64,000 bases of DNA. Source: Nymphaea colorata (taxonomy: Eukaryota; Streptophyta; Magnoliopsida; Nymphaeales; Nymphaeaceae). Within the stretch, counting starts at the first letter, position 1; every line of letters begins with the position of its first letter. The notes beneath the pieces are model-generated. The model was not told where the DNA came from. It saw only the letters and a list, made by a program, of their open reading frames with translations, and did no database searches. Shown in pieces: positions 11,499 to 24,684 of the stretch. The stretch lies in contig NC_045141.1 in NCBI RefSeq assembly GCF_008831285.2, positions 12,388,106 to 12,452,105 of the forward strand. Reading direction: 5' to 3'. The position numbers were made by a program, and so were the translations under genes.

Positions 11499-12552
11499 CC
11501 CCCCACACACAGAGACAACTAGATAAAACAAGACCGAGTATTACTAAAATGAGGTTGGGAAAGGTGAAGAAAGAAAGTGTTTGCAGGAAGCTAGCTGCTT
11601 CAAACCAGACGTGACAGCATTTCCTACTCCAGAGTTTACTGAATTCCAGGTTCTAAGTCTCTGCTTTTGTTGCTGATCACATGACATCCCAATGTCTCTC
11701 TCGCCCCAAGGTTGAAGATCAGGGAACTTCAAACCTTTTGCCATTATTTACTGCCTTTTATTAAAAGGAAGGAACGGATTTATTTCCCCGTAAATTCTGG
11801 AGCAGGATTTGCGGTGAGATAAATGTTTGTTCTTCTTTGTTCATATTCCTTGGCTAGATTTTTCAAGTTCCCCACATAAATCCACTGTTTAATGCATTAG
11901 AAAATTAATCCACTAGACTGTTCATGTGGCAAGGTCACGTGTAATCTCGTTGTTGGCTTTTAATAAATCGAGTCGTTGAAATTCATGCCCATATTGTAGA
12001 CATTAATCTTGGACACATTTTGAAAATCACGCACTTGCATGTCCTATTTTCAGCTTAAGGACAAACGATGAAATGGCTACAAAATTAGATTGAACAAAAA
12101 AATGTAATCAGCAAATGCATTTTCTAGAGGCATCTTGGATAGTATAAGACATAATGTGGCTCATACCCAATAAATAAAAAAAGGTGGCCATGTGCCCATA
12201 TTTATATATATTGAAATCAGCTGGTTACTTCTGTGGTGAGATGATTATTATTTTTATTTTACTAAAAACTATCATAAAATATGTACTCTATCATTAAAAA
12301 CCATGACAAAGCAACTGGCAATTGCAAATGCACTTCTTCCGATGGTTTTTAACCACACAAAATAAAATAAATTAAACGCTTCAGCCCCAATGTAACCGAC
12401 TGATTTCAATTTTTATATGTATATATGATTAAATATGCCTATATCTTTAAAAAAAGTTGATATAGGTATATCATTGGCAGTTTATGGTGCACAACCGTTG
12501 TGAGAATAATTTAAATCAATAAATTTTTAACTTTTAGCCATCCTTCTCTCTC

Positions 12553-12587
<35 letters not shown>

Positions 12588-13509
12588 ACCAATTGAAATG
12601 CATTTCATGTTACGTGTAATACTGATGATAACTCTTTTCATGTACGCGCTTCAAGAAACAAGTGACACTTGTGAAAGGACCCTGGGGCACCGGCGCATCT
12701 TATGGCGCAAGAAGTTACTTTAGTTAGATCTTGCATTGTGGATTTGAAAGGTAAGTTAAGATATAAAATGCATGCATGGCAGGACTTTTCAAGGGCATGC
12801 GTACAAAATTTACTATAAAAACTCAATCGGGGGATTGTTTGTTGTTTGTGAGTGGGAAAAAATTTACCATCCTTTCTCATGAAGCAGACTGCGCACTTGT
12901 TTGATGCGTGAAAGCAAACGGTAAGGCCTCGATGGAGTAATATAATTGGCCAGCTGATGCTGCCCAAATCGGTGAGTGAAGGGAAAAGCGAGAGAGTTTG
13001 TCGCCGACTAGACGAAAAGTTAAGGCAGGGTGGAGAACAACTAGCAGATATCCTTACTAGCTAGCTAGCGTGGATTTTTTGTCACTCTCAATTATTTTCA
13101 GCTTCCTTGTTTGATCAATTGTGGGAATATGGATTGAACTCTCCTGCCAATTCAGCGACTATTTTTTCCACTTCGATGGCTCCAAATTAATGGTAAGAGA
13201 TTTCCTTACGATATCTTATTTTTGAAACTTAAACGTCGACAAGGAATGATATCAAATGTTTGACACATTGTTATCGAGTCATGTGAAAGTTCGGCATCTC
13301 TTTAAGTCAATACGAGACAATTAATCCGGAATAAGATAAGATTCTGCCAGCATTAAGACGTGTCTCATTATAAAAACCTCAAGGTTAAGCATGTTTGAGC
13401 CATCATTAAGAAATGTCTCGTTATGAAAACGTTAAAGTTAAGCGTGTTTGAACAAGAGGGGTAAGTTTTGGATATGGTAATCTTCAAAACAACACAGCTG
13501 TACACAAGT
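11499..13509. other. AT-rich spacer with one TA microsatellite
   Basis: A TA run lies at about 12,557-12,585. A minus-strand 109-codon frame at 12,638-12,967 shows no recognisable motif. No gene or repeat family was identified. Confidence 0.45.
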
Positions 13510-13659
13510 CAGTGGCAGAGACACCTAGTTGTACACACCAGCTCCTCAATGTTTTTTCATTTTCCCGATAACATCTTCAAATATTTAATCTGTTATATAT
13601 ATATCGAAACCTGTGAATGTGTGGCCCTCTAGAGTTTTTTTTTTTTGGCTCCGCCATGA
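13510..13659. mobile_element. hAT-like MITE, copy 3
   Basis: The left terminus cagtggcagagaca and the right terminus tggctccgccatga form the family's imperfect inverted repeat. The flanking 8-mers acacaagt and acataagt match at 7 of 8 positions, a good hAT-type target duplication. The interior is short, AT-rich and non-coding. Confidence 0.8.
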
Positions 13660-13754
13660 ACATAAGTGAAGAAGATGATTTTGAAAATGTCTTTTGTCTT
13701 CTTCAGATTATTTCAGCTGCTCTGCGTCCTACTTTTTACATGAGATGAAGTTTA

Positions 13755-13958
13755 GGCCACATTTGTTTACCTTTGAGTTAAGACTCAGAGTTGATTTACC
13801 TTTGAGTTAAGACTCAGAGTTGATTTCTTCTTAGCTTGACGACCAAACCCCACTAGGCTCTTTGAGAAGCTGAAATCTACTGTTTGTTTGTTTAAACCGC
13901 AGATTTCATGCACATCATGGATTTGAGATCCCAAATCCGAGGGGATGCAAACGCAGCC
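13755..13958. mobile_element. Tourist-like (PIF/Harbinger) MITE with TTA duplication
   Basis: The ends ggccacatttgttt and atgcaaacgcagcc are imperfect inverted repeats of the Tourist type, and each is flanked by TTA (13,752-13,754 and 13,959-13,961), the expected 3-bp target. Inside, a 29-bp unit (acctttgagttaagactcag...) is present twice in tandem from about 13,769. No coding capacity. Confidence 0.75.
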
Positions 13959-14403
13959 TTAATGAATTACTGGCTTCCAACTAGGTAAGATATAAAGTCA
14001 TTTCAGGACTAGTGAACTAATCTAACAATTTCAATAAATTATTAGGAGCCTTTTCTGATTTGTTTTTCTAGAATGAGGCAGATGTTGAGAGACAATGCCA
14101 TGGAATAATGATAAAATCGTACGTTTGATTCTTCTTGGTCTTGTCACGCCTAAGAAGAAACGGTTGCCCTCGGCCCTAGAGGATGACTTTTTGACAAAGA
14201 ACAAATGGTTCCAAAAAATATATTCCTGGTGAGTCACAGACCTAGGCCCATGAGACAAGCCAAAACCTAGGGATGACTGTCTTGGTAACAAAGATACGCA
14301 CACAGACACAGTACATTCGCCTCTGTGACATTTTGTCCCTTGTTCACTTCAATTCTAGGAACCATCAAGCACCACCTTCTCTCTGTTACATGTTTCTTCA
14401 GAG

Positions 14404-14658
14404 ACATTTGGTAGCGTCGGATCGGAGATCCAAGGTGATTTGAGATCATTAGGAATATGAGGTCCATAGATTTAAGGTTAAACCACTCTTTCATTCGAGT
14501 TCAAATATGAGGTTTTGGCTATAAACTAAAGAACTCAAATCCTCTTTTTTTATATATAATGATAAAATCCAGTGTTTGCTTACATTATGGATCCCACATA
14601 AAAGTGATTTTAGATCATCCTCAGATCTCAAATCCAAGGCTACATATCAAACACACCC
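14404..14658. mobile_element. MITE-like inverted-repeat element (gtgtttgat family)
   Basis: The left part (tttggtagcgtcggatcgg) and the right part (ggctacatatcaaacacacc) can pair. The interior carries repeated gatctcaaatcc/gatttgagatc words shared with the copies at 4,536, 19,502 and 63,640. Target duplication not resolved. Confidence 0.45.
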
Positions 14659-17087
14659 TAAATATTTTTATAGGCTAAGTATCCTATTGATAGATCTGCA
14701 GTTGCTTTGGCAATCAAGATAATCTTAGTATATTATCATGAGAGTAATTTATTCCAATTAAGTATTACCCTAATAAGGTTGGCATGGATCATGCTAGAGT
14801 GACAGCCATATGTCTAAATGATTAATATATGTGTATGTGCATGCGTCCACATACGCGCACGTTGGCAGCATATAGTTTCAGGAATCTCAAGCTTTAGTAT
14901 CTAAGATCTGTGATCTCCATGCAACTTCAGGGCTGTTAAACATTCTTAAGGTATCTTTCATAGCCTCGGGTTCTCAATGATCTCAGATCACCTTGGATCT
15001 CGAACCCTATATAAACGAACATGTCTTCATTTATTGTCAAATAAGATCAAATTGCAGGAATAAAAGCTTGCATCCCATATCATTATTGCAAGGAGGACAA
15101 CATTCTCCCATACAAAAAAGTGCTCGCCCGGCTTGGACTACTTGAGCATTTAATTAGTTTCCCATTTGCAAAAGCCGAATGGTCCACTTGTTACCATTAA
15201 TTATATCATATCCCACCAATCTGATCGTTGGGACCCTGCACACATTGGCTGCGCTTGAGCCCAGCCGAGCCGAGCCGAGCCAAGCAATTCGAACCCGGAT
15301 TTTAGATTGCGCGGGCTGAGCCCAAGCCTGAGCTGGGGAGTGCACACAGTCTTCAAAACACATGAATACAAGACAAAGTGAAAGTTTATCAGTTACTTTA
15401 GAGGCATTCTATAGGTTGAAACTTCACTATTCTTGCCTCTTGTAATGCTGAAAGAGTGAAAGTCCAAAGATGTATTCTCACAGTGGAGAAAAGTTAGGAG
15501 TTAAACTCAAATCCATACTGGACTTTCCTCCCTATAACAGCAAATCACGAGATACTGAATTGACTTCGATATCAACTGTAACGACCCAACCCAAAATTGG
15601 CCCGAACACCTCATGTAAACAGATCTAATGTCTGTCCACTAGCCAACTTTGATCTCATCTCTGTCTACAAAAGAAAAAAAAAAGGTTTATGGCAGGCTTA
15701 TGACAAAAGAAATTTGAACACTATTTCAAGTCTATTCAAAACTTCAGATCTAGAGAGAAGAGAAATCAAACATGAGATCGATTGTTAAGCTTTCCATCAT
15801 CATGACATCGACCGGGCCGATTGACCCGGTACCGGGGTGCCGGGTCTAGTACCAAATGAAGGGCTAGAAGAAACAAAGGAATATTGGGTCATTTTCATGG
15901 CCCAGACTAGGTCTATGGATCCCAAGCTAAGCACACAAAGACTACTGGTATGATAATGATACCTATTAATTCTCAGCAGTATCAGGCCATTAGGTGCCCT
16001 GTTATGGGTTCACGTGAATCAAACAATCCAAAAGTGGGCCTAATTGGGGTCCATGGGAATCAAAATCAAGTAGCTGCTCCTGCTTGGTTTGGTCAAGTGA
16101 TCAATGAGCTCGTGATTCTTGACCCACTTCGTCAACCACAGGGAATGAACTTTGAAGGAAGAAAAGCAGCTGAATCTTTTGCCCTGCTACCACTTTATCT
16201 TTGTTCTCATGTTACAAGAAAATCTGTTGCTAAAGCAGCCGGTTGGCACATCTTTTTGGCTTTATGTCCCTTATAATGACACACTTAGTTTGATTAGTGT
16301 TGGAAAAAAATCAGGCTAAGTCGGTCAATTGGAATCAAATTGGCGGCAAATTGATTGAAATATTCTTTATGTTATTAGTTTGCGAATACTTTTAAACTAG
16401 GTTTTGAGCGAAACTGAGTTTTGCTGTCGTCCAAACGTCCCTAAAATGGGGTTTTGGGAGCCAAAACCTGGTTTTGGTTTCGGCTAAGAGACCCCGTTTT
16501 GAGGTGCCACCCAAACAGTGCCTAATTGTTTTTTCTTTATTAAGGTTTTCTAATAATCAAATGATTATCTTTGACAATAAATCAGTCAATGTTTTTGCTG
16601 ATTCATATTTGACAATAAATGTTTCAAATTTCAACTTTTGCACGACTGATTTGATATTTTATTGCATATGTCAGTTTTCTTCATAATTTTGGTGAAGAAC
16701 AAAAAGGCCTAAGATGATCATATATATATATATATATAAAGAGGGAGAGAAAATAAAGGGATAATTATTTGTCTCCAAAAAATGAGGGAGAAAAGGAATT
16801 ACAAGGACCAGTGAAGCGGGAACCATTTTGAGGACTAAAAATGTCATATTCTAACTGACCCTACTAGAATAGCAGATTATAGTCAGGGAAAAATCAAAGG
16901 TAATCTAAAGATTGTAACACCAGATTGGTGTTTTTGAAGAAAAACTGATTGATATTTTCATCATTTAATATTAATTTACATTTTTTTTGTTTTTTTCACA
17001 ACTATCATTCACCATTGATTTAACTCTACCCATTAACTCTGTCCATAATGTATTTTCCCCAACGTATAGCGGTATATCTTATTAATG
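14659..17087. other. Spacer, no gene recognised
   Basis: A fold-back segment lies near 16,440-16,500 (aaaatggggt pairing with accccgtttt), and a TA run near 16,718-16,737. The plus-strand 108-codon frame at 15,950-16,276 has no recognisable domain. No supported gene. Confidence 0.45.
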
Positions 17088-17340
17088 ATTTTGTTTGTTA
17101 TCTTCTCCAAATTGATTGCTTCAATTTTAAGGTTCCCAAACCTATCATGTTCTTTTTGAATGTTACGACACATCAATGCATCAAATCTGTCCATCACAGT
17201 CTACATATATAGCCTAAAGTAGAAAATCATTCTGAACTGGTTAGTAGAAAAGCAAAAATCATATCTTTCACCTTTAAGTGCACTTTAATAGATAGTAGGT
17301 AAGATCTTTGCATCCTAAGAAATTCTTAGATAAAACTAAT

Positions 17341-17402
<62 letters not shown>

Positions 17403-18165
17403 CATATAATTTATTTGGTGTCTTCTCCAAATTGATTGCTTCGATTTTAAGGTCCCCAAACTTATCATGTTCTTTTTGAATGTTATGTCACATGAATCCG
17501 TCAAATCTATCCATCACAGTCTAGATATATAGCCTAAAGAAGGAAAATCAGTCTGAATTGGTTCGTAGAAAAGCGAAAATAGTATCTTTCACCATTAAGT
17601 GCACTTTGATAGATAGGAGGTAAGATCCATATATATATATATATATATATATAAGTTATGTGTATTTCTCTGTTTAGGAATGGAGAAATCCTACAGCATC
17701 CCACAACATGCAGCCTGGGGCATTGCATTGAATAGTGTTTAAGATGACCAAGGATTTCAGGTTTTCAAATATATATATATATATAGTATTTGTTGGGTAT
17801 CATCTTCAAATTGATTGCTTCGATTTTAAGGTTCCCAAACCTATCATGTTCTTTTTGAATGTTACGTCACATGAATCCATCACAGTCTACATAGAGACTA
17901 AAGTAGGAATATCGTTGTGAATTGGTTCGTAGAAAAGCGAAAATCACATCTTTCACCATTTAGTGCACTTTAATAGTTAGTAGGTAAGTTCTTTATATTT
18001 GTAAGAAGTTATTCGATATTCGATAAAACTAATAGTGTAAACGTGCACGTGCACACACACACGAATACACACATATATATAATTTGTGTGTATTTTTTTG
18101 TTCAGGTTTGAATGGAGAAATCCTACAGATGACCAACGATTTCAGCTTTTTTTATATATATAAAT
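17088..18165. repeat. Three-copy tandem repeat, about 320-380 bp per unit
   Basis: The unit begins near aaattgattgcttc and includes ttttaaggttcccaaacc, tgttctttttgaatgtta, ccatcacagtcta and tttagtgcacttta. Copies begin near 17,088, 17,406 and 17,786 and differ by substitutions and indels, so they are not recent. A CA/TA or TA microsatellite has expanded at corresponding places in the copies: 17,342-17,403, 17,629-17,653 and 18,050-18,080. No coding signal. Confidence 0.85.
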
Positions 18166-18246
18166 AAATCATTTGACCATCTAGTCTTAGTCTATGTGGA
18201 CACGCAGCCTCACCCAATGCATTGGGTGGCTGGTGTGTTGTGAGAG

Positions 18247-18290
<44 letters not shown>

Positions 18291-19501
18291 TGAGAACACT
18301 TTGGTAGAGAAGTCATGTTTTAGGAATGTCTAAATAGGATTTTATAACAGGTTGAAAAATCTTGGTCCGTTGAAATTTAATCCCAGACAGAATCCTACCT
18401 GCCCATTTGAAAATTTAAGGCACTCTTTTGATCTAATCCTTGAGTATTCTCTTTGTTATGGTTGAGAAGAACGTCCGTAAATCAAGGGTAAGACTTCTCA
18501 TTCGGTCAAATATAAAAGCTTCTGTGTCCACTGATATGAAGCCCGGTCTTAATGATAGGCTTTGCTTGGCGAGGCAAATTAAATTAACTGGGGATGTGAC
18601 TTTGAAAACCCTGTGAAAAGAAGCATGAATTAAAAAATGGGTAATAAGGCAGGGACTTTTATGACAAGAGCTTGGTTATAACGGGATGGGGCTCTTGGTG
18701 GAACCTACATGCATTTACTAATTGCATGTTTCTCAATCGGATTTGGACTTGGATCTGAATCCAAATTGAAACTTAGAAATTGGATCTAAATCCTCCTGAT
18801 CCAGACCCGATAAGGGCGAGCTCTAGTTTTTTTTTTTTTAAATGTATAATCACGTGGTCATACCCTTATTAGATTTCAATCCCAGATTCACGTTCGGATA
18901 CTTGAAAAGATCCATTTTTGAGCTCATTTACATCCCTATCTCGGCTTATTTAGGTCAGGTGACTTCCGGTGCTTTCACTCAACCCATCATCCTTGTAGGA
19001 TACATAGTTGTTTAGGATGTCGTTCCTACCGTTGTTTATTTTACTTATCCGTGACTCATTTTTTTAGAAACACCTAAATTTGGTGTCCAATGATTAAAAA
19101 TGGAGACTGACAGCTTATCAGGCCTCAAGCTATCTCGTGTAAACAATGGAAGATATAATTTAAGTGAAATAAATATATACACGTATATATACAATTTGTA
19201 CTTGAAAAAAATTTACAAGGTGATGTTATTAAAATACAAGGGAAAGTATAGGCTTCTAATTATAATAATATATATCCAACTTTAGAGTCATGGGGACGGC
19301 ATGAGTTTGGACTCTGATACCGACACGCCTGACAGATCCAAATCCTTGGGATCGGTGAGGAATTGAGAGACGCGTAGGTTGTGTGCATTAGGCGCAGGTT
19401 GGTGCTCTTGTTGAAGGAAAAGGTCCGCCCCGCCGCCCATTGGTTTAAGATTTGAATGTTCTTTGTTTTTGCGTAAAATTCTCTTCCAATTTGTTTTCCA
19501 G
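18166..19501. other. Spacer with a TA microsatellite
   Basis: A TA run occupies about 18,250-18,288. The small open frames show nothing recognisable. Confidence 0.5.
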
Positions 19502-19688
19502 GGGTGTTTGACTGTTTCGTATTCAAAATCTATAGATTTCATGTGGATTTGATGTGACAAATGATCTGCGATAATTTATCGTCTTAAGAATTCTGAAATC
19601 TTTCTTTTGGTTTTTTTTTACATTGAGAAAACCATTGATCTTAGGTTCTCAAATCCCGAAAATTTTAGATGAAAGCAATCAAACACCC
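19502..19688. mobile_element. MITE-like inverted-repeat element (gtgtttga family)
   Basis: The ends gggtgtttgactgtttc and gaaagcaatcaaacaccc are near-matching terminal inverted repeats, and the interior is AT-rich. This is the clearest-ended copy of the family also seen at 4,536, 14,404 and 63,640. No target duplication was evident. Confidence 0.6.
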
Positions 19689-21531
19689 TGAATCTAACAC
19701 ATTTTATTGAAACTTATAATTTGGTCAAGATTATTGGACTGTTTCCACTGTAAATGCACACTCCGTTCAAACACTCGTGACAAGGGCTGATGAATTTTTA
19801 ATTTCTTAAATTAATCAATCGAAAATTTAATTTTTAATTCAAAAGATTAAAAATAGAGTGGATTGGGGATCGCCCCTTGGTTTTTCAATGGCCGGACGCT
19901 GCTTTTGCACGGTGTTCAATAACCCAACACTCTGCATGAAATGGACAATCAAAGGACGTACGGGCCACTGAGCCCCCTTGGCAGTCCTTCAGATCTCCAC
20001 TTTCTGGAGACTGAAAAAAAAAAAAATCATGTGATAGAATTGTAGATTCTTCTTTTTTTTTTTATACAAATAAATCAAACTTTTTTTTTGTTTATATTTT
20101 AATAAAAATTAGAACAAAAAATAATACTGTTTTCACCTGAACATTTCATTCTATTCAAATAAAAAAACATCTAAAACTCACACCCAACTCCTCCTTCTCT
20201 TAAAATACAGTGCCAATTTAGTGCATTGGTTTTGAAAATCCTCCTGGTAGCAACAACGGATGGAACTAAGGTAGAATCCGTTTGAGTATTGGTCTCACCT
20301 CAAAATTTTTTTGTTTAAAAAAAAAATTTTACACCTAAACTTTAAAAATTTTCAACTGTTCTGTATAAAAAATTTGAAACATCATATTTTTAATCCTATC
20401 AAAATTTAAAAACTTTAATTGGACCTTTCTCATAAAAAAAAATTATGGCACCATTTTTCAAGCTATGTGGAGCCGCAGTTGTTCAATCACCAAGGTGGCC
20501 TGCAGTTGATCCAGCTGATTGATTGGCACAACCAATGAACCTGAATTTTTCCAACTCAAACTTTAGAGTGATCGTGTATTTATAATTTGATCTTGGAATC
20601 ACGTGACACACTTATAAATTCATTAATTCATGTGAATTTGCATAAACTAATAGTCGATCATCATTCACAGCAGACCCCTCATCTCTCTCCATACAGATTC
20701 TTCTGAGATCTGCAAAGTTTTTCTCTGTAAGCAATTGCAAAGCCGTGTTTGGGCTGGCGTGTGCAACTGCACCAACCCACAAAAAATTCATGTATTTTTA
20801 TATATCGATACCTTTTAACTTTGGAAATTGGAACTAAGTTCTGAGTGCCCATGCCATCATAAATTTCTGCCTTCGTTGCTGTCGGTAAGCAAAGCATTGC
20901 TTGCAGAAAGCATGTCGGCGACAGTCACCTCCATTACTCGAGAGAAGGTGAACATCTCTCATTCTTCAATCATGAAGTCTAATAAAGCAGGTTGGTTTCT
21001 TTCCTCATGTCATCACACATACCAACCGTGTGTAAGGACAGGCTGATGATCATATTTGACGAATACAGGATATCGGAGCATCACAGGGGACAATAATGGA
21101 GTTTCTCAAGGAGGAAATACAGCCACGTATAACACTGTCGTTTTCTTTTGTGATACACAACTTTGGCCTCAGAGGCAAAGGAATCACTCAACAACTGTAG
21201 CAGTTTCCTGAACTGGACTTAATTTCTATAGTTTTACCCCTTAGATATAGAACTGTAAAGAGCCCCTAGATGTGCATTTCCTCTCCACCACAATAATGCA
21301 AAAGTAGATATCTCCAATCAACCTTTGGCCCCCTTAGTCTGGGCCGTGTACACCAACCTACAAATTTGCATTATATCACTCGAACAGTGCCCTATATTGT
21401 AGGGGTGCACGCTCATTATCAACCACTTATTAACTTAAGAAAGAAATTTAACAGCTTGGATTCGAGATGAGTTCTACTACGTGGCTCCAATGTGGTGCGT
21501 AAACATGAAGCATACCCGTCGAATAACCAAG
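19689..21531. other. AT-rich spacer, no gene recognised
   Basis: Multiple A- and T-runs occur between 20,000 and 20,460. Short frames near 20,680-21,046 on both strands overlap each other and show no conserved motif. Confidence 0.45.
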
Positions 21532-21720
21532 CAGTGGCAGAGCCAAAAATTTTTGATGATGGGGGACTGTTATAGAAATTCTCATTTCTAAAGAGGCATA
21601 ACATATATAAATAAGTAAATAATTGTAAGAAATCTATGTAAAAATATATAAAAATAAACAAAAATTTTGTTGCTGGTGTGGGCAACTGCCCATGCCAGCC
21701 TATAGGTAGCTACGCTACTG
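21532..21720. mobile_element. hAT-like MITE, copy 4
   Basis: The termini cagtggcagagcca and tagctacgctactg are imperfect inverted repeats, and the flanking 8-mers taaccaag and caaccaag match at 7 of 8 positions. The AT-rich interior is non-coding. Clear member of the family described at 2,294 and 13,510. Confidence 0.8.
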
Positions 21721-24571
21721 CAACCAAGTAAGAGTGAGTTGCATGCACCACCCTGGTACAAACAACAGATAGGAGAGTTGAGCTCTTTTGAAATTTTTTC
21801 AAAAGAAATGTTTTTTAAACTTTTAATTTTTTGGCTATCTTTTATCTTTTATGTAGAAGGGGCTTTCCTTTTTACTGACCAGACATATTTTGGTCATCAA
21901 CATATAGTTTCACTGGTTGTTTGCTTGGATCTGAACTTGTGGTGCATGTGTTCCGGTGCTCGAAATTACAAAAATGACGTAGGTCGTTCTGTAAACGACA
22001 TAAAGTTAAAAGGCCGCTATGAGGACAAAATGGGAAAAAAATATATGGGGGACCCACCCTAGGTCTTGAACACGTGGCCGTGTCTCATAGTAGCGAAAAG
22101 CTGCTCGTACTCGAGGCAATAGCAAAACTCCTCTATATAGAGATTACCCATGGTAAGTTCCGGGTAGACTAATCCGATTTGATATCTCAATAACCTAATC
22201 TTAACAGAGCTCGAATCTTATTAGTCTAGATTAGATACGTTGGATTATGAAAGTGATGTGCTCTAGCTTAACATGTACTAATCTTAGTCCTGATCATGAT
22301 GTGTCTTATGCAATTAATTTTTACGCACAGTCTTATTGATGCGATCTTCACGATCCGCAACAATATTTGTAACAATTTCAGTCTTTGGAGTCGTTGTCAT
22401 GTAGACATGTGAAAATGTTCATAATATAACTAATTTCCACCAAAAGAAAAGTTCAGCCATTGTCAATTTTCAGGTCCCTATCAGATCCCATTTACATATC
22501 CAAATAAAGTAAACTAATCACAATCGCTTTTTTCTATGTCATAAACAACAAAAATCACATGGGCACAGCTAAATCTTCAACATTTAAAGGTTAAATTAAG
22601 TTCAAACCTGAGATATGATTACAGAAAAGAAAAATGTTTAATGAAGTTGCACCCGAACTTGAATTCCGGCATGCATTGCATGTCTCATGTGGCCTGTTTT
22701 GTTTTTGTGACTGTTTGAGGACCAAGATGTGGTAAAGAGATGTCCACCGGAAATGTAAATTCCAGACACTACTAGTGGGCGTCTAGAAAATCCAAGATTT
22801 GGAGAATATCCAACAGTATTTGGCATCTTAGTGCATGCAAGATACAATGTCACCACCAACCATTCACAATATAATATTCCCTTCCCCTTTCTCCGATCAC
22901 GTACACATTTTTAGGGATGCAGAAGGCCGGACGGATCTGGAACGATACCATTTCTAGTTGTGTTTTCCGTTCCCCTTTTGGTTGATTTCTCTGTATAGGC
23001 CCTTAGAAAGGAGAGATATGATACCGGTTTCCTGTATGTAGATCCAGTTTTCTGCACTAGTTTAAGATCCAAATTGGTTTCAGACCTTGGCAGAAGCGGG
23101 TACGAATCGATTGGATTCAAATCAGCAGTCCCATTTGGATCTAACTCAAGTTAGCCAAAAAAGTTGCGCCTGGTATCTTATCCATTTGCAAATTACTTGG
23201 ACTTGAGTTGGATCCAGCCATTACTGAATTCTGCCTGGCAGATTCTATGTAATCAGATTTTGGTCTTAGTTTTTTAACAAATAAGATCTCGACATGTGAG
23301 AGAAAGAGAAAGAGAGAGAGAGAGAGAGAGTATTCGAATGTGCTTTGTCTCATGTCAGAGGTGATTTTAGATTTTGAGATCCTAGATCGTAGGATCTCAA
23401 ATGGATTTGATCACTGCTCATAGATGTCCTGTTTGAAAGATGCATGAATGTCTAATTATGAATGCCTAGCTCATAGATCTTTCTCATTAGACTCCTCAGG
23501 GTAAGGGGGTGTCTAGCACTGCTACAAGGACCCAGATGAACTTATGATTGTTCCCTTCAATTCGATATCAACACCTCCTATCATTTGCAGTTCAAATGAG
23601 CAGCGCCCATAGGAATTGATTGATGACAAGACTTTCACCAGCCTGACCAGCTATGCTACACCCCTTGGAGCCATCCGAATCCTAAGGATTTGGAGAACAA
23701 CAGTGGAGGTATCAAGTCCATTCTTGTGAAATCTAAATTTCATTGTGGAAGCAAATTAAGTGCCCACATTACCTCTGACCTTAATTAATTTTCATTTGAT
23801 CAATATCCAAGGTAATCAAGCCCTCCAAGGATTGGAAATGGGTTTGATCTGTTCTCTCTTTTTCTAATACACCATATCCCAATATGACACGAATCCCGAC
23901 ATGTTTATTTATCCGGTATCCGGGTCCAGACCGGACACCCGCTCCATATCCACACAAAATTGTACGAATGGTGGTCGTTAAAATTTGAAAGTGTTAATTC
24001 GTCCATTCTTCTTAGTTTAGTGTTCTTGATAGATAAGTCAGGACTTAGTTTTTCTTTTCCTAATTATTAACTCATGATAGTGAATGGAAAGGGACAAGGA
24101 ATTCTTCAAGATGTCAAAGGCTGATGTGTAATAAGAGATCTTGCTCTTGCTCTTCTTTGACAGACAATCCAGATCCTCATTATTTAAAATGGAGATTTCT
24201 ATGAAAACAGTGAGCGCATTGTTGAAGACAAAGGCAGGCTGCTACCTATTGTGCATATCATGACAAGAAGAACAATATATTCCTTGTTTTATGGAGGACC
24301 ACTTGGGTTCCTCTTCTTACTTATTGAAGAGAGTACTTAACATATTGGAAAGGGTGGGCAGGCTGGGGAGACAGGCATGTGGCCAGAAGTGAACAGAAAG
24401 GAAAACACAATGACAAATTGAGATCCGGGATCTAATACCCAAATAAAAGTATGCACTTTTCCTCATAGTAAAATAATGCGCATAGAGACCTTACGTGATC
24501 ATCAAATAATTGCTTCAGTGAACAACTTGTCTTGTCTTACATTGATGGTAGCTTGATTGCCCATGTATGAT
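21721..24571. other. Spacer, no gene recognised
   Basis: A short GA microsatellite lies at about 23,303-23,331. A gagatcctag/ctaggatctc-like palindromic word near 23,380 resembles the gtgtttga MITE interior. Open frames up to 107 codons show no recognisable domain. Confidence 0.45.
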
Positions 24572-24684
24572 CAGGGGCAGAGCTATAATTTTTTTCGTTA
24601 CAGGGCCCGAACTATAGTTTCAAAACTTTTACATGAGCCGAAATACAATTTTTCAACTTTGGTATATAGGTTAAACTAAAAAAT
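24572..24684. repeat. Left end of a hAT-like MITE, truncated
   Basis: It starts caggggcagagctataa followed by T-runs, as in the complete hAT-like MITEs, but no matching right end is seen before the copia relic begins. Confidence 0.4.

Noticed and set aside
15950-16276. 108-codon plus-strand frame as a small gene
   Set aside because: No recognisable motif and no promoter or homologue evidence; a frame this length is not rare in 64 kb of both strands.
20260-20470. Another hAT-like MITE
   Set aside because: The AT-rich interior resembles the family, but neither end matches the terminal consensus and no target duplication was found.
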